Source: Paraburkholderia caledonica NBRC 102488
Lineage (GTDB): Bacteria; Pseudomonadota; Gammaproteobacteria; Burkholderiales; Burkholderiaceae
Assembly (NCBI RefSeq): GCF_000685095.1
Contig: NZ_BAYE01000035.1
Location: 1 to 48,126, forward strand
Reading direction: 5' to 3'
DNA length: 48,126 nt
The notes below the pieces were generated by a model. It was not told where the DNA came from, ran no database searches, and was given only the letters and a program-made list of their open reading frames with translations. This document shows, piece by piece, positions 34,937-42,334 of the stretch (within the stretch, counting starts at the first letter, position 1; each line of letters starts with the position of its first letter). Position numbers and translations under genes: made by a program.

Positions 34937-36034
34937 TCACGGTTGCAAATCTTGTTCTGCGGTTGAGGTCGGTAACGGTGCACCTGCCGTGGACCATAAA
35001 TTATCCGTCCGGCCAATCGGATAGCCGCTCAACGCGCCGTGTCGATGCTTCGCCAGTAAACGCGCCTGGGCACGTGGCAACGGTGAGGGCTTGCGCCGAC
35101 GTTCCGCCTCGATGTGATGCCCTGATACGTGGTTTTCAAACCTGTCCCTGATGGGTTGACAGTAGTGCGCCAGGATCATCTGCACGCGTGTGGGCCCATG
35201 CCCGAGTGACTCGCTCAGTTCAACGAGAACCTCATAGGGAGCCATTCCCGCCTCAAGCATCTCCAATGCACTCTTGAGCGCATAGGTGTAGCGAAGCGAA
35301 TGAAAGCTGAGTGTTCCCGTCATGCCCGCGCGACGAAGCAAGGCTGTCATCCGGTTCATCGACGACTTGAGCGTCTTCTGTCGTCCTGTGACCAGTTTAA
35401 GGTCGTGCTCGAGACTATAGGCGAGAGCTGCACGAACGGCTCTGGTCGTTCGCTCGCGTTCGCTCGCGATGATCCGCACTTGCCGTGGCCTTGCGTTTTT
35501 CGAGCCCCGCATGAGGGCAAGTGTCGCGTCACCGCGCGATAGGCCATCAAGCCACATCTGCAGATCCGGTGCGCACATAAGCGCCTCCTTTCGCCGCAGG
35601 CCGAGATGAAGGGCCAGCGAGATCATGTGCACCAATCCCGTATCCAACCTTCTCGCCCGCGCGAGCAGTTCGTCAACTTCCGCGGCTGTCATTGCCCGCT
35701 TCGCTCCTATCCTGACCCGTCGACCGAGTTCGAGCCTTTCATTACTGCAGATCTCGTCTATGTCGCGACCCGCATGGCGAGACGTCACACGGATGGCCGA
35801 AAAAATATTGGCGAGCGTGCCCGCTGCTTTGCCTTGGGCAATGTTGTATTGCGCATAGGCGTGAATTACCCATGGAGGAATCTCAGTGATGGATTTACGC
35901 ATCTCGCCCACCTGCCGGGCGAAGCGCAATAGCCCTGTCGTATCCAGCCGCCTGTTCTGCTGTGTTGCGAAGCTGCCCCCCGCTTTTCTGCTGCTTACCG
36001 CTGCATCGTGTACCGCTTTTGACATCATGCTCAT
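34937..36034 (-). CDS. Tyrosine recombinase/integrase
   Basis: Recombinase of 365 residues from ATG 36034, with GAGGAG 7 bases upstream; the frame reaching 36184 is not needed. The N-terminal SAM-like domain covers LLRFARQVGEMRKSITEIPP to about residue 110. The catalytic domain keeps Arg in LALHLGLRRKEALMC, Lys in MRGSKNARPRQVRI, His-x-x-Arg in SFHSLRYTYALKSA, His in SESLGHGPTRVQ and the nucleophile Tyr in ILAHYCQP. It resembles the integrase-domain proteins (Integrase_1 type) of Burkholderia islands. All catalytic residues are present. It heads a three-gene run bracketed by direct repeats. Confidence 0.88.
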   Translation of the reverse strand: MSMMSKAVHDAAVSSRKAGGSFATQQNRRLDTTGLLRFARQVGEMRKSITEIPPWVIHAYAQYNIAQGKAAGTLANIFSAIRVTSRHAGRDIDEICSNERLELGRRVRIGAKRAMTAAEVDELLARARRLDTGLVHMISLALHLGLRRKEALMCAPDLQMWLDGLSRGDATLALMRGSKNARPRQVRIIASERERTTRAVRAALAYSLEHDLKLVTGRQKTLKSSMNRMTALLRRAGMTGTLSFHSLRYTYALKSALEMLEAGMAPYEVLVELSESLGHGPTRVQMILAHYCQPIRDRFENHVSGHHIEAERRRKPSPLPRAQARLLAKHRHGALSGYPIGRTDNLWSTAGAPLPTSTAEQDLQP

Positions 36035-36731
36035 CGTCAGACTCCTCGGTGTACGCGCATACCAACCCCTGATCGCGTGCGCGTGACGCGAACAGGTCCC
36101 CGGAATGACGGTTCTTGTCCGGCACGTCGCCTCTGATGGGACTGCCTGAAATGACTGCGCTGGACCGGGGTGAGCCACGCGCATAGGTCGACTTTTGGTT
36201 CGCAGTGAGGGCCGGTAATGCGTTGAGCTGTGGGATCCGTGACGGATGGGCCTTCTTTGCGAGGTAACGGAAGTGGATGGCGACTGCCGCCTTGGTGGCG
36301 CGTCTGAGGAGGCAACAGGTGGCCCGTGTGTCTGTGCTGCAGGGAGACACGAGTACGGCGACCAGCGTGGAAGAGCGGGATCGCATTAGCCGCGCTTACG
36401 TCGCCATATTGCTGCAGGCGGCCGCAAGGCATTTTTGAGGGGAGCCGGTGTCGGGGATGCCACACTGCAGATGAGCCACCACGATGCAGAACATCGCAGC
36501 CACCGGTTGCCAGAGCGCTTGCCCCGATATCAGAACATCGTCTGGCGTTGGTTGCGCCCTGTCTAGCGCGCCTGAGAATAGCGCGCCAGGTCGGAATCAC
36601 ACACAAGGGGAACATTGTCTAATGGTGTGGCTCCCGAAGGAGCCGGCACCACAGACTTTCCTCCGACAGTTACCGCTTACTGGCATCGGACATAAGGCGT
36701 TGCACCGCTTGGGCGGCGGCGCAACGCATGC
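36035..36731. other. Gene-free stretch upstream of the recombinase
   Basis: About 700 bases. Frames of 160-190 codons exist on the minus strand (35895-36386, 36037-36615), but they overlap one another or the recombinase and resemble nothing. A strong hairpin lies at 36624-36650. The recombinase promoter should be near 36050-36200. Confidence 0.4.
36624..36650 (-). terminator. UUCG-capped hairpin after the membrane protein gene
   Basis: On the minus strand GGTGCCGGCTCC pairs with GGAGCCACACC around a TTCG loop (GGCTCC-TTCG-GGAGCC is perfect). It lies about 80 bases after the stop of the 37202 gene. There is no T-run, so it may stabilise the 3' end rather than terminate. Confidence 0.5.
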
Positions 36732-37202
36732 TCAAAGGCAACGGGCAGCGAAGCAACGATGCCCGACTAAAAAGAGCGCGATCGACAATACACCCAGACA
36801 AATAGGTTCAAGTAGAGAATGCCAGTTGAAAGCGTGCGTGGTGGCTACCTCAAAACACGCTGCAATGAGCGCCATCGCGCTAAGCATATGAGCGAAGCGC
36901 CCGTTGAGCCGCTGTTGTGCGGGCGAAGGTGAAAAGAGCTGCATAGCGCCAGCAGAGAAGCCGCGGCGGCGCGGCGTACTGAAGTCAACGAAGTGCCCTC
37001 GCCCTGATTCATGTTTCACCAGGTACCGCGTGCCGCCGCAATCGACGACAAACGATTTCATCTGATCGCAACCATCCAGGACCTCCATAAGGGATGCAAG
37101 CCGCGGCGGCAAGGTTACTTGCGCTGAATCGACGTCAAGCAACACGCGGTCGGCCAATACGGTGCCACCCTCATAAGAGACTTCAACATTTACAAGTTTC
37201 AT
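36732..37202 (-). CDS. Hypothetical small membrane protein
   Basis: Protein of 156 residues from ATG 37202, preceded by GGAG; the longer frame to 37379 lacks a ribosome site. A soluble N-terminal part of about 105 residues (MKLVNVEVSYEGGTVLADRV, FVVDCGGTRYLVKHESG) precedes two C-terminal membrane segments (FAHMLSAMALIAACFEVAT and ICLGVLSIALFLVG). It ends with HRCFAARCL. I do not recognise a family. It lies inside the segment bracketed by the direct repeats. Confidence 0.6.
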   Translation of the reverse strand: MKLVNVEVSYEGGTVLADRVLLDVDSAQVTLPPRLASLMEVLDGCDQMKSFVVDCGGTRYLVKHESGRGHFVDFSTPRRRGFSAGAMQLFSPSPAQQRLNGRFAHMLSAMALIAACFEVATTHAFNWHSLLEPICLGVLSIALFLVGHRCFAARCL

Positions 37203-37826
37203 GACAGCTCCATTAAGGAAAAAGGTGGTCAAGGGGAATCTCCGGCACAACATTGATCGCCCAATGGACAGGTTCCGTTCGGCTACGTTGTAAAAGGAGA
37301 TAAGGTCAGCCCCGGCGGCGACGAATGCCGGGCTGATCGTCCAGGCGAAAAACCAGAATTGGCAGGCGGGCTGCCGCAACTGGCATCGTGGATAGAGAAA
37401 AAGGAAGTTCGAAGGAATCTTTCGATTCGTCTTGTCGATGCGTTGAAAACGCGGGGGATGAAGTGACTATAGCGGTCGGCAAGGGCATGGTGGCGGCGAA
37501 AGATCACAAAAAGCGGGGGTCTTTCGCTGCAGCTTTTTTCTCGGCAGTCGAGCCCGGCACCTGCGGGCGGCAGGGCGAGCCATCACATGAGCGTTCGAGA
37601 GCATTCTCTAGCGCTCACGCGCACTCGCAGAACAGCACCGACATGGCTGATGCACTCTCTCATGTCGACGGCAGCGTTGTGACCCCGTCTTTTCCCCCAT
37701 GTCTATCCGGCTTATCGGCAGTTTCCGTTGATAGAGCTGTGAACGACTCGCGCACTTCCGTTTCGTTATTCCTCAATAGCACGCTCGCTTCGCCGGTTCA
37801 CACGCGGACGAGGGTCGTAGCGTGTA
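37203..37826. other. Gene-poor stretch upstream of the membrane protein
   Basis: About 620 bases. A plus-strand frame at 37388-37843 has 151 codons and a GTG start, but no recognisable motif and no clear ribosome site, so I do not call it. Otherwise nothing is visible until the repeat copy at 37827. Confidence 0.35.
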
Positions 37827-37879
37827 ACGCGTTACGGGTCTAACCGCCGAATGATCTCGGTTACGGTATGTCTCTCAAG
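37824..37879. repeat. Direct repeat, copy 2 (right of recombinase module)
   Basis: It contains ACGCGTTACGGGTC at 37827-37840 (within the perfect palindrome GTAACGCGTTAC at 37824-37835) and TCTCTCAAG at 37871-37879. Motif order and spacing (44 versus 48 bases) match copy 1. It touches the stop codon of the zinc-ribbon frame. Confidence 0.6.
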
Positions 37880-38213
37880 GTGTCTGCTTACCGCCACCTT
37901 TCGCCTTCCCGCCACTTTTGCTTAGCCAGGATTGACGGCATTGTGGGCAGCGTTGGAATCGGGGCGAAGCCTCTGATTGGCAATGGGTGCAGCGCTGGTT
38001 AACGGCACGATCTCGACCGTACGATGTACCGTTGCAGCGCTCGATGTTGCTCTGGGTGGCATCGCTGTTCCATCCGGGCCGCCACGGAGGCGGCGCCAAT
38101 GGAGGCGCAGCGACACAAGAGACGTCGAACAGCATGTTGCGCGATCTCCCCTCGCTTTGCATTCCTGTAAGGCTTCTCTCGTCGCGCCCCGGAGAGGAAG
38201 GGCTGCGATGCAA
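37875..38213 (-). CDS. Zinc-ribbon frame downstream of and in frame with NERD gene
   Basis: The frame ends with a Cys4 zinc ribbon, CTHCQSEASPRFQRCPQC (Cys-x2-Cys-x10-Cys-x2-Cys), and a basic tail SKSGGKAKGGGKQTP. The nominal start is TTG 38213. The frame is open further up to the TGA of the NERD gene and lies in the same reading frame, so only that one TGA separates the NERD domain from 141 more codons. The stretch before the ribbon is Pro/Ser/Arg-rich and unrecognised. Options are the C-terminal part of a former NERD-zinc-ribbon fusion cut by a nonsense mutation, a separate small gene, or chance. Confidence 0.45.
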   Translation of the reverse strand: MHRSPSSPGRDERSLTGMQSEGRSRNMLFDVSCVAAPPLAPPPWRPGWNSDATQSNIERCNGTSYGRDRAVNQRCTHCQSEASPRFQRCPQCRQSWLSKSGGKAKGGGKQTP

Positions 38214-38297
38214 GCGACTTGCAGGCGACGGATCGGCTTTGAGGATGATCGCGCTTACTGCCTGCGCTGGCGTTCGAAGCCCATACCGGTCACAGCA

Positions 38298-39005
38298 TCA
38301 TTCCTGTTCAGCTGCACGGGCGTCCCGGATGCGTTGCCGATGCTCAGCGAAAGCCTCGGCTCGCGTATCAGCATGCCGAAGTACCGCGTCCGCGATCTTT
38401 TGCACAGGCAGTAGAGCGATTCCCGTCCGCGCAAACTGCTGCTGGCGTATCCTCAAGTGCCGATAAAGTTCGCCGCGCTCAAGCAGTGCCGTTGGAAGCA
38501 TAGGGGCCAGCGTGGTCGCGTCATTGGAAAACACGCCAAGTCCTTCAACGAGCCAGAGCCTCGGAGGGATCAAGCTTTTGAGAAATCGAACCTTTCGCCC
38601 ATTTTGCTTCATTGGGGAAGTGCGAAAGTGCCGCTGCCCGTCAGGCGTCGAAAGGATCAACGTTGCATCGGTTTCACCACGCGTAACCGCGCCACCCCAG
38701 TGCTTCGTCTCAATCACGAAGATGCCGAACGGGGTGATCGCCAGGTGATCAATCTCGACGGTTGGAAACGCACTATCGGGCGCGTGAACAAGAATGAGGC
38801 CATTGAAGATCAGCCAGTCATCGCCACACAGGCGCACGAGGTGTCGCTGAAGATCAGCAGATACGAGTTGTTCCCCTTCCTCGCCGCGCCCTGCACGATC
38901 CATCCATCGCGCCCCTGAAAGAGCCTTCTCGCTGGACAGCTCTTCATTGTGGCCCTGGTACGCCCACAGCAATGTGGCGCCAAACGCGAGCAGTTCTATA
39001 AGCAT
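38298..39005 (-). CDS. NERD-domain membrane protein, active-site intact
   Basis: Protein of 235 residues from ATG 39005, with AAGGAG 8 bases upstream. A membrane anchor lies at residues 1-18 (MLIELLAFGATLLWAYQG). The nuclease-related domain runs from GEEGEQLVSADLQRHL to about residue 190. Key residues of the endonuclease-like site are present: Glu84 and Asp86 in VEIDHLAITPFG and Glu99-x-Lys101 in IETKHWGG. NERD proteins are linked by their fold to PD-(D/E)xK nucleases and often occur on mobile elements; the substrate is unknown. It is a paralogue of the protein at 41672. A zinc-ribbon frame continues in phase after the stop. Confidence 0.85.
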   Translation of the reverse strand: MLIELLAFGATLLWAYQGHNEELSSEKALSGARWMDRAGRGEEGEQLVSADLQRHLVRLCGDDWLIFNGLILVHAPDSAFPTVEIDHLAITPFGIFVIETKHWGGAVTRGETDATLILSTPDGQRHFRTSPMKQNGRKVRFLKSLIPPRLWLVEGLGVFSNDATTLAPMLPTALLERGELYRHLRIRQQQFARTGIALLPVQKIADAVLRHADTRAEAFAEHRQRIRDARAAEQE

Positions 39006-39699
39006 TTCGGCTTCTCCTTTCGTTAGATGGGTGAAACCAGCGTACCGGGCTCTAGCCGAAGTCAAGGATCGTCAGAAAAACGCTGGCCGCAGCGGCAAGC
39101 TGCTTCAAACTGGACGCACTTACAGCTTTATCGCTCACATACTGGGTCGCACTTAAACGACGTTGAGCAGGTGGCCAAGAGCACGACGGTCTTGTGTCCC
39201 ACCAGCGAGCGACGACATGGTGACGAGCAGCGCGGTTCGCGACGACTGAAGTCGCAAATCCCGCCACCAAGAGGTCCACGTTGCGAAACCGGTAGAAAAG
39301 ACGAACTACAGCCGAGAAGGTTCTCGATCGAGGGGAGCCGCCTCCACGCATCGACACACCTATCGTTCCAGTAGCCGCAGCTCGACGGACCCAAGGTAGT
39401 CGGACCGCCGTACCGCTTGACGCGCCGACGTCGCGACGGGCGCTACCCCTGCAACAGACGGTTGGGCGGGTCAGCGGGTCGAGATTCACGAAGAATGCGA
39501 CGCAGTGCGTCGCCGAAGCAACAGGGGTAGCCGGGCAAGAATGGCGAACGCCTATCTGTGGACAAATTTCGCGCCCTCTCCCAAGGTTACCAATCGTTGA
39601 GTCCGCAAACGGTCCGTGAAGCCATGGCAACAGCTGAAAGGAACACGGTGGGCACGACGGATAGTCGGAAGGCGGCGGCTGCCGTGTCCAGACGGCACC
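39006..39699. other. Gene-poor stretch, possible decayed 3' part of the 39861 gene
   Basis: About 700 bases. One minus-strand frame continues from the 39861 start to 39052, but its composition (many Arg, Cys and Ser in low-complexity order) does not look coding after about residue 60. Nothing else was recognised. Confidence 0.35.
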
Positions 39700-39861
39700 G
39701 GTTGCGACCCCAGCACAGGCGAAGGCAATGAGCATCGAGCGGTTGCTCTCGACCTTCAGCCGCGTGCTCGCCTCGTAAATGACTTTCGATGGATCTTCCT
39801 CGGCATACATGCCGGGGGCCGTGGATAGCGCGGCCTGCCGCTTGTTCCTGAAAATGCACAT
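39700..39861 (-). pseudogene. N-terminal membrane-anchor fragment, possibly conjugation-related
   Basis: The start MCIFRNKRQAAL has AAGGG 6 bases upstream. A cytoplasmic stretch EEDPSKVIYEASTRLKVESN leads into one membrane segment, SMLIAFACAGVATGAVW. The layout (short cytoplasmic tail, single anchor) is that of VirB8-like type IV secretion proteins, but the sequence match is weak. After about residue 60 the frame looks non-coding although it stays open to 39052. The VirB9 remnant nearby makes a conjugation origin plausible. Confidence 0.35.
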
Positions 39862-39988
39862 GGCAACCCTTGATGAATGGGTACCATTGAAACGATCTCT
39901 AACAAGGGTTTTGAGGGAAAAGGCACATAGATTTGAGCGCCTTTGTGGTCACGACAGTTCGCAGTTCCGTCGCCGGCTTCGAAAACTT

Positions 39989-40000
39989 TAACCATGGTTA
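39989..40000. promoter_or_regulatory. Palindrome TAACCATGGTTA, copy 1
   Basis: Perfect 12-base palindrome 376 bases upstream of ParB-type gene B. The second copy has the same core 194 bases away. The form (short A/T-flanked palindrome) is like KorB/ParB-family operators. Recognition by the neighbouring protein is inferred. Confidence 0.55.
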
Positions 40001-40181
40001 GGCATCTCCGCCGTAAAGAGGATCGAAATCGGCACCCTTCCGGCGTTCCGTTGAGCGTGCTGCGGTGTATCGTTTACGGTCTGTTCCGAATTTTTTTACA
40101 AATTTACATTCCTGGAACAAAATAGCTTGCTTTTTTCCTGTTTGAAAACAGTCGGTTGCGCGGGCGACGCGAGCAAAAAAA

Positions 40182-40195
40182 TTAACCATGGTTAA
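40182..40195. promoter_or_regulatory. Palindrome TTAACCATGGTTAA, copy 2
   Basis: Perfect 14-base palindrome embedded in A-rich sequence, 180 bases upstream of ParB-type gene B. It shares all 12 bases of copy 1. Confidence 0.55.
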
Positions 40196-40375
40196 AAAGC
40201 CGTGAACTGCGGCGGATAACGCGCGGTGCAACGGCGCAGTAGCGGTTGCAGACGCGGAAGCGATTGGCCGGGTTCTAAAGCAACCGTAGGGGTGCACCTT
40301 TCGGTTTCTAGGTGGAGACCTTCGACGGTGGCTTGCTGGCTGTGCTTCTCCCAACGATTTTATTGAGACGTTTCA

Positions 40376-41212
40376 ATGACGGAAAAAGTCGTCGACGATG
40401 CATTGAGGCTAGCAGCGATTTATAAGGCCGGCGTGGGAACGCAATGGAACACATATCGTCAGGCAGCAGCCAAGCTGTCCAGGTTGTTCGAGACGAACCT
40501 GGCGCCACCGAGGATCGCCGAGGCTCTGGCCGTCTCGCGGTTGCCTAGGGTGCTTACAGGACTGTTCGACAAAGCCGGCTTGAGCAGTGGAAACGCGCGC
40601 GCGCTCCTAAGACTGGCAAGTCAGCGTGGAGAAAGCCTGCTCGCTGCAAGCGCCGCAGAGATTGACACAACTGGAATGGACGCGAGGGATATTTTGCGTG
40701 CCTTGCGATCGGGCGGCGAAGTAAGCTCACGAGCGGCCCCTCCGGGATTGAACGCGCCGCTCGCCATTGCAGCGTATTACCTAAAAGGCAAATTCCCGAG
40801 CAAAGGCGTCGCGGCGGCACATATGGGCATACCGCAATCCCGGCTTAGCGAGGCAATCACCATTGAGAAGGCGTTGCCAGCTGAGGTGAAAATGCTTTTT
40901 CCGGGTGACAATCTAACTTTCGCGGCCGGCAAGGAAATAGTGAGGCTGATAGCGCTGCGGGGGGTGAATAATGTTCGCGCGCTCGCAGCCGAGGCGGGCC
41001 GCTCGCCGCGTAGGCCGTCACCCCAACTGATCCTGAACCGCCTTGCGGGTATCGATATACCCGGCGTCAACGTGAGGGTTAGGAAAGCGCCAGGAAAGAA
41101 TGCAAAGCGCCGCCTGATCGTTGAATTGCACCTTCAAGAGTCGGACGCTAACAGCGTAGAGGCGCTCGAGTTCATGATTGAAATGCTGAAGACCAGGTTT
41201 GGCATTGAGTGA
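40376..41212 (+). CDS. ParB-type tandem helix-turn-helix protein B
   Basis: Protein of 278 residues beginning MTEKVVDDALRLAAIYKAG. Two similar helical units are seen. The first, at about 8-95, has TYRQAAAKLSRLFET, RIAEALAVSRLPRVL and ARALLRLASQRGE. The second, at about 125-205, has GVAAAHMGIPQSRLSEAI, LPAEVKMLFPG and KEIVRLIALRG. The end, NVRVRKAPGKNAKRRLIVEL and a helix, parallels protein A. A ParB CTPase domain is absent. It lies alone on its strand below two identical palindromes, suggesting self-regulation. A weak terminator follows. The assignment to the ParB helix-turn-helix group rests on pattern similarity, less clear here than in protein A. Confidence 0.65.
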   Translation: MTEKVVDDALRLAAIYKAGVGTQWNTYRQAAAKLSRLFETNLAPPRIAEALAVSRLPRVLTGLFDKAGLSSGNARALLRLASQRGESLLAASAAEIDTTGMDARDILRALRSGGEVSSRAAPPGLNAPLAIAAYYLKGKFPSKGVAAAHMGIPQSRLSEAITIEKALPAEVKMLFPGDNLTFAAGKEIVRLIALRGVNNVRALAAEAGRSPRRPSPQLILNRLAGIDIPGVNVRVRKAPGKNAKRRLIVELHLQESDANSVEALEFMIEMLKTRFGIE

Positions 41213-41235
41213 AGGCCAACCGTTAGGCTTTTTTT
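41212..41235 (+). terminator. Weak intrinsic terminator
   Basis: AAGGCC pairs imperfectly with GGCTT across an 8-base loop, and seven T follow (41229-41235). It lies directly after the stop of ParB-type gene B. Confidence 0.5.
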
Positions 41236-41582
41236 GGCTACAGTCAGAACACTCCGACACGCGCCGGCGTCCACGCACCACCCTCACCTCATCCTTTACG
41301 GAAACGAGAACACTCTTGTCGGCCAGCCGCTGGAAATAAGGGAATCAGCTCGGCGATGAAATTCCCGACGACGCGATCGCCGTGGTCCTTGTACATCGGC
41401 ACCGGCCACGTTTGCGATTTCGCGGGCATGCGCATCCAGATCGAGTGACCGTCGTCAAACATGACCTCGGGCTTGAATTCGGCGCTGCCGTCGACCGAGT
41501 AGTCCCGTTGCGCTTGTCGGGCGCACCCGGGCCATCGGCGCTCGCGGATAGTGAACCCGTACTGTCTGATAGGAGAGCCCAC
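41235..41582 (-). pseudogene. VirB9/TrbG-type conjugation protein, C-terminal remnant
   Basis: One frame reads RDYSVDGSAEFKPEVMFDDG, HSIWMRMPAKSQTWP and VVGNFI, the typical end of VirB9/TrbG outer-membrane-channel proteins (Tyr-x-Val-x-Gly, then FDDG, then MP). In another frame the match continues with YFQRLADKSVLVSVKDEV and RVVRGRRRV. The two parts need a frameshift near 41340, and the first two-thirds of the gene are missing. It lies tail to tail with ParB-type gene B. It shows that the island contains debris of a type IV secretion system. Confidence 0.7.
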
Positions 41583-41671
41583 CGGCAGGCGACGCGCACT
41601 TCAGTGGTTGCCCGCGTCTGTCCGCGCCGTTGGCGACGGTCTCAGCAAGTGAACATCGACGAGGGCAAGTA

Positions 41672-42334
41672 TCAACCTTGGCCCCAGTCCGGGCTGTGCG
41701 ACTGCAGATGCGCCGCGATCCTTCGAGGATCGAGATACCGAGAGTGGCTGCAACGAAAGCGGTTTAGGCGCGTGCGCATGAAATGACGTAACTCACCGCC
41801 TTGAAGCATGTTTTCCGGCAACGTTGGATCGCGAGCGCAGTCGGAGTCGGCGAAGACGGCGATGCTTTCGACCGGACACAGGAACTGTCCGAGTACCCCT
41901 CGCAAATGGCGTAATACGGGCTTTGCTCTGCGCAATGGAGAGGTTTGAACGCAGACCACACCGGGCCTCTCATGCAGAAGGAGCTCCTCCTCGTTTGCAG
42001 AGCGCGCGACTTTGCCGATCCACTCGTACTGATCGATGGCAAACACGCCAAATGCCGATATAGCCAGGCAGTCTACCCAGGTCACCGGGTTGCGCGTGTC
42101 AGGGGCATGCTCCAGTAGCACTCCGAGGCGAACGACGCATGCATCCCCGGTCATCCCATCCAGTAGCGATCGGATACGGTTTGTTAATGGCAAACACACG
42201 CGACGGCGCTTTTCCTTCCACGGAGCTTGATCGGCGTCCCACCCTTCAGCGGCCGCACTGGGATCCTTCCACAACGCGTTGGCAGAGGTTGCGTTATTAC
42301 CGGCCAGAGGATGCAGCGACTTTATCCGTTTCAT
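41672..42334 (-). CDS. NERD paralogue with lost active site
   Basis: Protein of 220 residues, GGAGA 5 bases before ATG 42334. Residues 82-180 align with the NERD protein at 39005: VTWVDCLAISAFGVFAIDQY against VEIDHLAITPFGIFVIETK, then VQTSPLRRAKPVLRHLRGVL and LQGGELRHFMRTRLNRF. Of the key residues only Asp88 remains: Glu84 is Trp86, Glu99 is Asp101 and Lys101 is Tyr103, so nuclease activity should be lost. There is no N-terminal membrane anchor, and the start is soluble. The frame is intact and has a good ribosome site, so it looks maintained rather than decayed. A regulatory or partner role for the active copy is possible (inference). Confidence 0.7.
   Translation of the reverse strand: MKRIKSLHPLAGNNATSANALWKDPSAAAEGWDADQAPWKEKRRRVCLPLTNRIRSLLDGMTGDACVVRLGVLLEHAPDTRNPVTWVDCLAISAFGVFAIDQYEWIGKVARSANEEELLLHERPGVVCVQTSPLRRAKPVLRHLRGVLGQFLCPVESIAVFADSDCARDPTLPENMLQGGELRHFMRTRLNRFRCSHSRYLDPRRIAAHLQSHSPDWGQG

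Larger units (their letters stand above)
39862..40375. other. AT-rich divergent control region
   Basis: About 510 bases between two divergent genes. It contains TAACCATGGTTA at 39989-40000, its extended copy at 40182-40195, AATGG-GTA-CCATT at 39876-39888 and an AT-rich stretch at 40080-40195, unusual for this GC-rich window. TGTTCC and GGAACA around 40080-40125 form an arm pair. No coding frame is credible. Confidence 0.6.

Noticed and set aside
37388..37843. Plus-strand frame of 151 codons with GTG start
   Set aside because: No ribosome site, no motif, and it runs through direct repeat copy 2.
38298..38300. Selenocysteine readthrough at the NERD TGA
   Set aside because: No selenocysteine insertion hairpin was noticed after the TGA, and no selenoprotein of this family is known to me; a nonsense mutation or separate gene is simpler.
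39052..39699. Continuation of the 39861 frame to 269 codons
   Set aside because: After about residue 60 the translation looks like non-coding GC-rich sequence, so only the N-terminal part is listed.
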